Source: Opitutus sp. GAS368 (GTDB lineage Bacteria > Verrucomicrobiota > Verrucomicrobiia > Opitutales > Opitutaceae). Taken from it: DNA of 5,683 nucleotides. The position numbers and the translations under genes are program-made. The stretch is taken from NCBI GenBank assembly GCA_945862035.1, contig CAMAXB010000209.1, positions 1 to 5,683 of the forward strand. Direction: 5' to 3'. Under the pieces are notes generated by a model. It was not told the DNA's origin. It did not search any database and worked only from the letters and a program-made list of their open reading frames with translations. Below are positions 1 through 5,679 of the stretch, one piece after another. Numbering within the stretch: position 1 is the first letter of the stretch; each line of letters begins with the position of its first letter.

Positions 1-348
1 AGACGCGTTCGCGGCTCACCAGGCTTAGCAGCTTCGTATCCATCAGTATAATACGCAGCGCCGCGCTGGTCTGCCACTCCGCGCTGCTCCGGAAGGTCTT
101 GTTCTCGCGAATCAGGGAGGCGATCCAGGTCGTAGTGACCATGATCTCGCAGGCGGCGATGCGACCGCCGCGGTGAAGTCAGGCCCCTCGATCGGGACCA
201 TGCTTCCGCTCAGGCGCAGCGTGGGCGGCTGGCCCATCTGGCAGTGCAGGTCGGAGGCGTTCTGGTCGACCACCCGTTCCAGCAGGTCGTTCAGTTCGTA
301 GCTCAGAGGCGTCAGGTCGGGGCGTTGAAAATCAGGAAGGGTCGTCAG
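1..348 (-). pseudogene. pilT: pilT remnant: pilus-retraction ATPase with its ATPase core deleted and the two ends out of frame
   Basis: PilT is the hexameric ATPase that depolymerises type IV pili at the inner membrane. Two PilT pieces are readable here. From about 306 down to 172 one frame gives SYELNDLLERVVDQNASDLH followed by a QPPTLRL..GSMVPIEGP stretch, the typical PilT N-terminus. From 175 down to 2 another frame gives HRGGRIAACEIMV, then SLIRENKTF and LMDTKLLSLVSRE, the typical C-terminal part (compare GGGRVAAHEIMI in known PilT). Roughly 240-250 residues between them are absent, including Walker A, Asp box, Walker B and His box. The N-frame runs on to a TGA at 114-112, and the C-frame has a TGA at 181-179 just upstream, so no frame joins them. 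The usual SAIQTGAK-like motif reads SAEWQTSAA, which suggests drift. No ATG, GTG or TTG precedes the homology; only CTG at 348 and 306 is available. The 5' part overlaps the end of the GspE/PilB gene. The 3' end lies beyond the window. A chimeric assembly is the main alternative. Confidence 0.85.
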
Positions 349-1834
349 GGGTCACGGAAAAGATTTCCTCAAGGGTTGTTAGCCCGGAGGCTGCTTTGCG
401 GATGCCGTCTTCACGCAGGGATCGCCAGCCAAGGGTCCGGGCGCAGGCGCGCAGACGTCGCGCGCCCGGGCCCGCCGCGATCTCGGCGCCGACGGCCTCG
501 TCCACCGGCAGAAACTCAAACAAACCCGCCCGCCCGCGATAGCCCGTGCCGTTGCAGGCGGTGCACCCGGTCCCGCGGCGCCAACCGTCCATGGGCAGAT
601 CGGTGTAGCGTGCGATCAGCCTTCGCTCATGCGCCACGGGGCCCGCTAGGACTGAGCAATGGCTGCACACGGTCCGCACGAGGCGTTGCGCCACGACGCC
701 GCGCAGCGCACTCGCCAGCAGGTTCGCGCGGAGCCCAAGGTCGGCGAGCCGCGCCACCGCCCCGGGGGCATCCTCGGTATGCAGGGTTGAAAAGACGAGG
801 TGCCCCGTGAGCGCAGCCTGCAGCGCGACCTCCGCCGTCTCCGCATCCCGAATCTCCCCCACCATGATCACATTCGGCGACTGCCGCAGCATCGCACGCA
901 GCGCCTGCGCAAAGCTCATGCCCGCATCGGGCCGCACCATCACCTGATTTACGCCCGTTAGCGGGCTCTCAATCGGGTCCTCCACCGTCAGGATCTTGCG
1001 GTCCGGGCCGCTCAAGTGGTTCAGGCAGGCGTAGAGCGTGGTCGTCTTGCCTGAGCCGGTCGGGCCGGTCACCAGAACCAAACCGTCCGGACGGGCCAGC
1101 AGCTCGCCGAGGCTTCGTCGCTGATCAGGGGTCAGTCCGAGCGTATCGACCGCGGGCCGGTCGGCCCGATCGAGCACGCGCAGCGCCAGGCTCTCCCCGT
1201 GAAGCGAGGGCAGGGTCGAGACGCGCAGGTCGACGCTGCGACCCGCGGCGGAAAACGGCAGGTGCCCGTCCTGCGGCACACGCTTCTCGTCAATCGAAAG
1301 CCCCGCCAGAATTTTGAGCCGCGAACCCACCGCGAGCCTCAGCGGCGGGGGCACCGGCGGGCCATCCTGCAGGACGCCGTCGATGCGGTAGCGCACCTGC
1401 GTACGACCCGACATGGGCTCCACATGAATATCCGACGCGCGCCGGTCGAGCGCTTCGCGCAGCAGACCGTCGACCCAGGCCACCGCCGCCTGCGGGCCGG
1501 ACGCAGCCGCGGGCGCGTTCTCGTAGCTGCGGCGGAGCGCTTCGCCAAGGTCGGCCGGCGCCGCCAGCACCGACTCCACCGCGCAACCCAGCCGGAGCGC
1601 GAGGGCGTCCACCCCCTCCGTCGCCAGTGGGTCCGCTACGGCCACGCGCAAACCGCCGCCTTCCGTCCAACCCAGCGGGAGTACGCGGTGCTGCAGCGCG
1701 AAGTCCGCGGGAACGAGCGCAAGAATCTCCGCCGGCACGCGGAGCATCCGCAGATCGACCTGCCCCAGGCCGAAGCGCGCCTCCTCCGCCGCTGCGCCGG
1801 AAGGCGGGAGCGGGGATTCGGGCGCGGGGCTCAC
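332..1834 (-). CDS. gspE/pilB: GspE/PilB-family secretion or pilus-assembly ATPase
   Basis: This is a cytoplasmic hexameric ATPase that powers type II secretion or type IV pilus extension. The 500-residue product has an N-terminal T2SSE_N-like domain (about 22-105, with a LRVAVADPLA stretch). The CTE-type ATPase domain follows: ASDIHVEP at 133-140, Walker A GPTGSGKTT at 257-265, Asp box ILTVEDPIE at 281-289, Walker B VIMVGEIRD at 322-330 and His box GHLVFSTLHT at 344-353. A four-cysteine zinc site is formed by C390, C393, C424 and C427. All catalytic motifs are intact. Length fits GspE better than a full two-part PilB N-region, and the canonical RLGxx(L/V) c-di-GMP motif of MshEN domains is not visible. 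The adjoining pilT remnant instead favours a pilus role, so GspE versus PilB is unresolved. The start is GTG at 1834, 35 nt after the rho stop. A GGAAAAG stretch lies about 11 nt upstream, a weak ribosome site. It is probably co-transcribed with rho. Confidence 0.93.
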   Translation of the reverse strand: MSPAPESPLPPSGAAAEEARFGLGQVDLRMLRVPAEILALVPADFALQHRVLPLGWTEGGGLRVAVADPLATEGVDALALRLGCAVESVLAAPADLGEALRRSYENAPAAASGPQAAVAWVDGLLREALDRRASDIHVEPMSGRTQVRYRIDGVLQDGPPVPPPLRLAVGSRLKILAGLSIDEKRVPQDGHLPFSAAGRSVDLRVSTLPSLHGESLALRVLDRADRPAVDTLGLTPDQRRSLGELLARPDGLVLVTGPTGSGKTTTLYACLNHLSGPDRKILTVEDPIESPLTGVNQVMVRPDAGMSFAQALRAMLRQSPNVIMVGEIRDAETAEVALQAALTGHLVFSTLHTEDAPGAVARLADLGLRANLLASALRGVVAQRLVRTVCSHCSVLAGPVAHERRLIARYTDLPMDGWRRGTGCTACNGTGYRGRAGLFEFLPVDEAVGAEIAAGPGARRLRACARTLGWRSLREDGIRKAASGLTTLEEIFSVTPDDPS

Positions 1835-1869
1835 GGGGTCGGGGTCTTTTCCGGTGACGGGCGGTCCAC

Positions 1870-3849
1870 TTACCGGTTCAGACTCATGAGGAACTCGGCG
1901 TTCGACTTGGTCTTCTTGAGCCGCTGGATGAACATCTCCATCGCCTCGACCGGCGGGATGCCCTGCATCGCGCGGCGCAGGCCGTAGACGCGGAGCATTT
2001 CCTCAGGGTGATAGATGAGCTCTTCCTTGCGGGTGCCGGAGCGATCAATGTTGATCGCGGGGAAGATCCGCTTGTCGGAGAGGCCGCGGTCGAGGTGGAG
2101 CTCCATGTTGCCGGTGCCCTTGAACTCCTCGAAGATGACCTCGTCCATGCGCGAGCCGGTGTCGATCAGGGCGGTGCCCAGGATCGTGATGCTGCCGCCG
2201 CCCTCGATGTTGCGGGCCGAGCCGAAGAAGCGCTTGGGCTTCTGTAGCGCGGTCGCCTCGACGCCGCCCGACATGATCTTGCCCGAGTTGGACGCGAGCG
2301 CGTTGTAGGCGCGGGCAAGACGGGTGATCGAGTCGAGCAGGATGACGACGTGCTGCCCCTGCTCCACCATGCGGCGGGCCTTCTCGCAGACCATCTCGGC
2401 CGCGTGGACATGGCTCTCAGGAGCCTCATCAAAGGTCGACGAGACCACCTCGCCCTTAGTGTGGCGCTTGAAATCGGTCACTTCCTCCGGGCGCTCGTCG
2501 ATCAGGAGGAGGATTAGCTTCACCTCCGGGAAATTATGCGAGATCGAGTTGGCGATGTTCTGCAGGAGGACGGTCTTGCCGGTGCGCGGCGGCGCGACGA
2601 TCAGGCCGCGCTGGCCGAAGCCGACCGGCGTGAGCAGGTCGACCGAGCGCATGGAGATGTCCTTGTGGATCTCCGTCGCCTCGAGCAGGATTCGCTTGAG
2701 GGGATAGTACGGGACGAGCTCCTCGAAGGGGATCACCTTGGAGATCTCGTCCGGAGCGCCGCCCATGACGGAACGCACCGCGATCACGGCCGGGCAGCGG
2801 TCACCGCCCTGCGGGGCCACGACGACGACCTCGACCTGGTGGCCGCGCTTGAGGCCGTAGCGGTTGACGAGCGACTCCGGCAGGTAGGCGTCCTCCGGAT
2901 ACAGCCGGTAGTTCACGTGCTCGTGCACGATGAAACCATGGCCGCGGTCGGTCAGGTCGATGTAGCCGCGGTCGATGATCAGGCGCTGGGTCGCCTCGGC
3001 GTGCTTGAAGATCATCTCGAGCAGCTGCAGGCGATTGGGTACGCCTTCGATCTTCACATTGGCCTGACGGGCCCGGGCGTTGAGCTCGGCGAGCGTGCAG
3101 CCGTAGAGCTCATCGAGGAAGAGGGGCTCGCCAGTGAACGTGGCCGCGAGCGCGTCGAGCGCCGCGAAATCCTGGAAACGGGCGGGATCGGGCAGATCGC
3201 CGATGCGGGCCGGCACCAGATTGGGCGGAGGGGGCTGGGGCGGATGGCGCGGCTCGTTGTGGTGCGGATGCCCGCCCCCACCCCCTCCACCGCCGCCGCC
3301 GCCGCCACCGCGGCTCTGCTGCTTGTCCATCCACTTCTGGCGCTTCTTGTCCTTCTTGCGCTTCCACCAAGGATCACGATCCGAGCCGGCGGGGCCACCC
3401 TGGCCCTGGCCGCCGTTCTGGCCATGGCCTTGGCCGCTGCTCTGGCCCTGACCGCCACGGTTGTCATCCGACGAACCGGACGCGCCGTCGTCCTGACCCG
3501 AACGCCCATCGGGGGAATCGCCCGAGGATTCCGCGGGCGATTCCGGGGCGGGTGCCTCGTCACGGCCGCGCGGCGTAAAGACTTCGCGTGTTTCCCTGAC
3601 TTCCGAGGGCGGCGGGGGCGCAGCCTCCCGGATCGGCTCCGGATCGGGGGCGCGCAGCGGGGGCGGCGGCGGGGCGGCTTCGAAGGCGAGCTCGGGAGCG
3701 GCCGCAGCGGCCGCGCTCGCGGACTTGGCCCGCGAGGTCGTCTTCTTGGGTGCCTTGGTGCGAGTCGTCACTGCGCGCTTCGCGGCTGGCTTGCGGGCTT
3801 TGGCCCCTGATTTGGACGCGGACGCGCCGGAGGTATCGGAATCTTCCAT
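1870..3849 (-). CDS. rho: Transcription termination factor Rho with a long low-complexity N-terminal extension
   Basis: Rho is a hexameric RNA-dependent ATPase/helicase that ends transcription of untranslated RNA. From ATG 3849 the product is 659 residues, against about 420 in E. coli. Residues 1 to about 215 are low complexity: a Lys/Ala/Thr basic segment, a Pro/acidic segment, a Gly/Gln/Asn/Ser segment (about 130-155), a WWKRKKDKKRQKW basic patch, 13 glycines (181-193) and a Pro-rich linker. The conserved core follows: Rho_N (about 243-284), the cold-shock-like RNA-binding fold (about 289-364, with DRGHGFIV), Walker A APPRTGKT at 419-426, LLLIDERPEE, Walker B VVILLDS at 501-507, the Q-loop region GKIMSGGVEATALQKPKRFF and the R-loop region KGTGNMEL at 577-584. 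All core motifs look intact. The chosen ATG lies 46 nt after the coaE stop. An in-frame TTG at 3912 would add 21 residues and overlap coaE, which is less likely. No clear Shine-Dalgarno site precedes the ATG. Confidence 0.97.
   Translation of the reverse strand: MEDSDTSGASASKSGAKARKPAAKRAVTTRTKAPKKTTSRAKSASAAAAAAPELAFEAAPPPPPLRAPDPEPIREAAPPPPSEVRETREVFTPRGRDEAPAPESPAESSGDSPDGRSGQDDGASGSSDDNRGGQGQSSGQGHGQNGGQGQGGPAGSDRDPWWKRKKDKKRQKWMDKQQSRGGGGGGGGGGGGGHPHHNEPRHPPQPPPPNLVPARIGDLPDPARFQDFAALDALAATFTGEPLFLDELYGCTLAELNARARQANVKIEGVPNRLQLLEMIFKHAEATQRLIIDRGYIDLTDRGHGFIVHEHVNYRLYPEDAYLPESLVNRYGLKRGHQVEVVVVAPQGGDRCPAVIAVRSVMGGAPDEISKVIPFEELVPYYPLKRILLEATEIHKDISMRSVDLLTPVGFGQRGLIVAPPRTGKTVLLQNIANSISHNFPEVKLILLLIDERPEEVTDFKRHTKGEVVSSTFDEAPESHVHAAEMVCEKARRMVEQGQHVVILLDSITRLARAYNALASNSGKIMSGGVEATALQKPKRFFGSARNIEGGGSITILGTALIDTGSRMDEVIFEEFKGTGNMELHLDRGLSDKRIFPAINIDRSGTRKEELIYHPEEMLRVYGLRRAMQGIPPVEAMEMFIQRLKKTKSNAEFLMSLNR
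3271..3309 (-). repeat. GGN low-complexity tract coding 13 consecutive glycines in Rho
   Basis: Thirteen glycine codons in a row (GGT, five GGC, GGT, GGA, GGG, GGT, GGG, GGC, GGG) sit in the rho extension, just before a His-rich and Pro-rich linker to the Rho_N domain. The five consecutive GGC triplets and the long G runs are candidate slippage sites. Because the period is three, unit gain or loss would keep the frame and only change linker length. The codons are mixed, so the tract is not a pure microsatellite. Confidence 0.8.
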
Positions 3850-3895
3850 GGTAAAGGTTTGGTCAGCCGGATTGACCGGCTTCGAGGGGCAGGGT

Positions 3896-4483
3896 TCAGC
3901 GAACCGCCGCAAACACCGGGGCCGCCAGCAGCCGATCCACTTGGGCGCGGAGGAACTCCACGGATCCGTCGTTTAACAGCACGTAGTCGGCTTGCTCAAC
4001 TTTCTGGGCCAAGGGCAATTGCTTGGAAATTCGCTGCCTGGCGAGCGCTTGAGAAATACCGCGCTCCTCCAACCGGGCAATCTGCTGGGCGGAGGATGTG
4101 GTCACGCAAACGATGAAATCAAACCAATTCTCCAGCCCCTGCTCGAAGAGCAGCGGGACCTCGAAGACCCATGATGCCCCAGGCGATTCCGCCAGGACCT
4201 GCCGCCAGCGGGCATAGACCCGGGGGTGGATGACCGACTCCAGCCAGAGCCGGGCGGCGTCGTCCGCAAAGGCCCGGTCCGCAACCACCTGGCGGTCCAC
4301 CACCCCACCGGGTGCAACGGCCTCGCCCCACTGGGCACGGAGGGCCGCCACCACGGCGGGATCCGTCAACACCTCGTCCCGGACCACCTGGTCAGAGTCG
4401 AGACGGCGGAAACCGCGGTCAGAAAAGAGTCGGGCCGCAGTCGATTTGCCGCAGCCCATGCCACCCGTAAGTCCAATGATCAT
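3896..4483 (-). CDS. coaE: Dephospho-CoA kinase
   Basis: CoaE catalyses the last step of coenzyme A synthesis: ATP-dependent phosphorylation of the ribose 3'-OH of dephospho-CoA, in the cytoplasm. From ATG 4483 the product is 195 residues, the normal family length. It begins MIIGLTGGMGCGKSTAARLF with the P-loop at once (GGMGCGKS, residues 7-14). It then shows LDSDQVVRDEV (substrate-side motif, about 29-38), ESVIHPRV (82-89), FEVPLLFEQGLENWFD (107-122, the family's D/E-VPLLFE motif), the Arg-containing lid segment RLEERGISQALARQRISKQL (137-156), and ADYVLLNDGS near the end. The frame is open further upstream, to 4612, but that would add 43 residues without family resemblance ahead of the P-loop; ATG 4507 is another in-frame option. 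Ribosome-site support is weak for all starts. It is the first gene of the apparent coaE-rho-gspE/pilB unit and is divergent from the broken plus-strand gene. Confidence 0.95.
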   Translation of the reverse strand: MIIGLTGGMGCGKSTAARLFSDRGFRRLDSDQVVRDEVLTDPAVVAALRAQWGEAVAPGGVVDRQVVADRAFADDAARLWLESVIHPRVYARWRQVLAESPGASWVFEVPLLFEQGLENWFDFIVCVTTSSAQQIARLEERGISQALARQRISKQLPLAQKVEQADYVLLNDGSVEFLRAQVDRLLAAPVFAAVR

Positions 4484-4509
4484 CAGCTCAATGACGCGAA
4501 TCGGCATCG

Positions 4510-4538
4510 AAAATGGGCGAGCGAGCCCCTCCTGCCAA
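4510..4538 (-). promoter_or_regulatory. Tentative sigma70-type promoter for the coaE-rho-gspE/pilB unit
   Basis: In the gap between coaE and the divergent plus-strand gene, the minus strand has TTGGCA (4538-4533), a 17-nt spacer, and CATTTT (4515-4510). The -35 match and spacing are good and the -10 match is poor. It would start transcription about 20 nt upstream of the coaE ATG. An AT-richer stretch slightly further upstream (GATAGTTAT, about 4547-4539) could be an alternative -10. This rests on consensus matching only. Confidence 0.2.
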
Positions 4539-4577
4539 TAACTATCCCTCATATCGCCGTTCAGGCCGGGCTGCGGC

Positions 4578-4849
4578 GTGAAGCACCTCATGTTTCCCTT
4601 GATCGACACCAAAGACCCGATTGCCGTGGCTACCTTCGTGCGGAGTACGTCCGAACGGATCTACCCCGAGGGCGACTTTTCGCCGATCGCCCAACTGTTC
4701 ACGGACGTCACCGACATGTTCGCGGACGAGGACCTCGACAACGGCGCGTTCGACCTGAGGCACCATGGTTTCAGCACACCCTTCAGTCTACGGTCTGCAT
4801 GGCCGTCAAAAACGCCGGCCCTCTCGCGAAAGCTCGTGCTGCCGAAACG
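4578..4849 (+). pseudogene. Broken N-terminal fragment of a probable HD-type phosphohydrolase family protein
   Basis: From ATG 4578 (or ATG 4590) the frame reads FPLIDTKDPIAVATFV, then RIYPEGDFSPIAQLFTDV and AFDLRHHGF, a protein-like stretch of about 65 residues. At about 4765-4771 the sensible reading moves to the next frame, which gives FQHTLQSTVCMAV. Joined, DLRHHGF-QHTLQ resembles the (Y/H)H(D/N)xxHT first metal-ligand motif of HD/PDE-like hydrolases; I recall similar 'DLRYHDFxHTLQ' N-termini in verrucomicrobial HD proteins, but cannot check this here. A single lost base in CACCATGG would explain the shift. After about 4815 no family-like sequence is seen, and the later HD dipeptide and the remaining ligands are missing. 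The 3' boundary given is approximate, since the sequence passes into repeat-bearing DNA. The original function is unknown beyond the probable family. The gene diverges from coaE with about 95 nt between starts, and no clear ribosome site is visible. Confidence 0.5.
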
Positions 4850-4894
4850 GTTGTCCAGGGATCACGCGGGAGGTGCGCGGATTCGGAGGGGGAA

Positions 4895-4922
4895 CCGCGA
4901 AGAACACGAAGAGACACGAAGG
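4895..4922 (+). repeat. Short tandem of CACGAAG-like units
   Basis: Three imperfect units, CGCGAAGAA, CACGAAGAGA and CACGAAGG, follow each other with a 9-10 nt period. This matches a dispersed 'CACGAAG' repeat style I know from Verrucomicrobiota and some other large GC-rich genomes. When translated by chance it gives 'NTKRHEG'-like peptides that are often called as spurious proteins. It lies just after the decayed HD-like gene, with no coding role evident. Confidence 0.65.
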
Positions 4923-4951
4923 TCGGAGCTTGGAGATGGTCTTGGAAGGTA

Positions 4952-5031
4952 ACCACGGAATCCACGGAAACCAATCAGGGATCAGAGTTTTGAGGCGGAT
5001 CGATTTCGGTGTGTTCCGTGTATTCCGTGGT
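4952..5031. repeat. Imperfect inverted repeat of CCACGGAA-type units with a 44-nt loop
   Basis: The left arm ACCACGGAATCCACGGAA (4952-4969) pairs with the right arm TTCCGTGTATTCCGTGGT (5014-5031) at 17 of 18 positions; the mismatch is C4962 against T5021. Each arm is itself two 9-nt units of CCACGGAA type. The loop is 44 nt (4970-5013). There is no T-run after either arm, so it does not look like an intrinsic terminator, although a transcript from either strand could fold. It lies just downstream of the vapC-like stop codon. It resembles dispersed intergenic repeats rather than an insertion-sequence end. No transposase is present. Confidence 0.7.
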
Positions 5032-5053
5032 CCACTTCTGTCTGTGAAAAGGC

Positions 5054-5440
5054 CTACGGGCGGCGGGCTAGCCGGGGGCAGCGGCGGAGGATCTCGGCGT
5101 CAAAGGTGTAGAGTTTCAGCCCGAGGTCCTCGGCCAAAGCGATGTAGTGGCTGTCGTAAGTCGAACACCCGGTTCGCCGCGCGGTCTCGAGGACGCGCGT
5201 CAGGGGGAGGTGAAACGTGGCGTCGGCAAACAGTTCCTCCGCCTTGCGCACGAGCAGGGGCGTGAATGCCGGCGCCAGGCGTCCCGCCTTCTCGTACTTG
5301 CGCAGCACACTCGCGAACTCGGCCGCCCATAGATCGGGACTGATCCAGCTTGGGTCGGCCGCGAAGAGGGTATCGACTGCCCCGGGATCCTCCGCCCGGA
5401 GAATGAGCCGCGTGAAGACGGTACAATCCGCGACAATCAT
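5054..5440 (-). CDS. vapC: VapC-like PIN-domain ribonuclease toxin of a type II toxin-antitoxin pair
   Basis: PIN-domain toxins cleave RNA with a Mg2+/Mn2+ site of acidic residues and are held inactive by the partner antitoxin. This 128-residue protein is of normal VapC length. The expected acidic positions are visible: D5 in MIVADCTVF, E41 in LWAAEFASVLRKY, D96 in STYDSHYIALAEDLG, and D114 in LYTFDAEILRRCP. It therefore appears catalytically intact. Its ATG shares an ATGA overlap with the stop of the upstream antitoxin gene, the usual sign of translational coupling. The target RNA cannot be predicted. Downstream lies the inverted repeat; no clear terminator is seen. The symbol is given at family level. 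Confidence 0.92.
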   Translation of the reverse strand: MIVADCTVFTRLILRAEDPGAVDTLFAADPSWISPDLWAAEFASVLRKYEKAGRLAPAFTPLLVRKAEELFADATFHLPLTRVLETARRTGCSTYDSHYIALAEDLGLKLYTFDAEILRRCPRLARRP

Positions 5441-5679
5441 GCCCGGTCTTCGTGGATCGCCGCCTTAAGTTCCGCCGGACTCAGCGGCGGACCCACGAGC
5501 GAGCGATCACGCAGGTTGCGCAGGTCGGCGAGGAAGACCTGGGGATCGAGTCGCGTCGGCAGGTACTGCCTCTCCAGCGCGGCAATCGCCTCCGTGTTGA
5601 GGCTGCGACCGTTCCGCTTGGCCGCTTCCTTCAGGCAGGCGTGCAGTTTTTTGGGGACGGATTTCAAGGTCACGTTCAT
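5437..5679 (-). CDS. Ribbon-helix-helix (FitA/VapB-like) antitoxin
   Basis: This 80-residue protein begins MNVTLKSVPKKLHACLKEAA and continues KRNGRSLNTEAIAALE. That is the strand (about 2-8) and two helices of an Arc/FitA-type ribbon-helix-helix DNA-binding domain; the GRSLN turn is typical. The C-terminal part (about 44-80, LDPQVFLADLRNLRD.. and LSPAELKAAIHEDRA) is probably the toxin-wrapping tail that inserts into the PIN active site. It lies directly upstream of the PIN toxin with a 4-nt overlap. Dimers of such antitoxins, alone or with toxin, normally repress their own promoter. Only 4 nt upstream of the ATG are in the window, so the ribosome site and operator cannot be seen. Confidence 0.88.
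   Translation of the reverse strand: MNVTLKSVPKKLHACLKEAAKRNGRSLNTEAIAALERQYLPTRLDPQVFLADLRNLRDRSLVGPPLSPAELKAAIHEDRA

Larger units (their letters stand above)
4850..5053. other. Gene-free interval between the broken HD-like gene and the TA module
   Basis: About 200 nt with no protein-like reading frame on either strand. It contains the CACGAAG-like tandem and the CCACGGAA inverted repeat listed separately, joined by unremarkable sequence. Open frames crossing it (for example the plus-strand frame that runs to 5265) owe their length to the repeats and to the antisense of vapC. No intact promoter, tRNA-like fold or transposase was recognised. Confidence 0.6.

Noticed and set aside
244..810. 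188-residue plus-strand open frame opposite the ATPase 3' end and the pilT remnant
   Set aside because: Arg/Pro-rich low-complexity translation with no homology-like features; antisense artefact.
1199..1987. 262-residue plus-strand open frame opposite the GspE/PilB gene
   Set aside because: Antisense shadow of a gene with intact catalytic motifs; Arg/His-rich with no domain signature.
2536..3810. 424-residue plus-strand open frame opposite rho
   Set aside because: It is antisense to a certain rho gene. Its Ala/Val/Arg/Gly composition is what GC-rich third positions produce, and no family motif is visible.
3850..3912. Upstream TTG start for rho (3912), adding 21 residues
   Set aside because: It overlaps the coaE 3' end, uses a rare start codon, and adds sequence unlike the Lys/Ala-rich extension. 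ATG 3849 fits better.
4484..4612. Longer coaE reading from 4612
   Set aside because: The added 43 residues precede the P-loop, which in CoaE is at the extreme N-terminus, and they cover the probable promoter region.
4226..4993. 255-residue plus-strand open frame spanning coaE antisense, the HD-like gene and the repeats
   Set aside because: Only a short piece (about 4769-4815, FQHTLQSTVCMAV) looks genuine, as the frameshifted continuation of the HD-like gene. The rest is coaE antisense and repeat-derived.
4895..5031. CRISPR array
   Set aside because: Units are 9-10 nt, imperfect, with no regular spacers and no cas genes.
4952..5031. Intrinsic terminator for vapC
   Set aside because: The stem is good but the loop is 44 nt and no T-run follows on either strand.
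4952..5031. Insertion sequence with terminal inverted repeats
   Set aside because: Only 80 nt long, with no transposase and no target duplication seen; better treated as a dispersed short repeat.
4765..5265. 166-residue plus-strand open frame across the repeat zone into vapC antisense
   Set aside because: It contains the NTKRHEG- and FRVFRG-type peptides that the CACGAAG / TTCCGTG repeats encode by chance; the rest is antisense of vapC.
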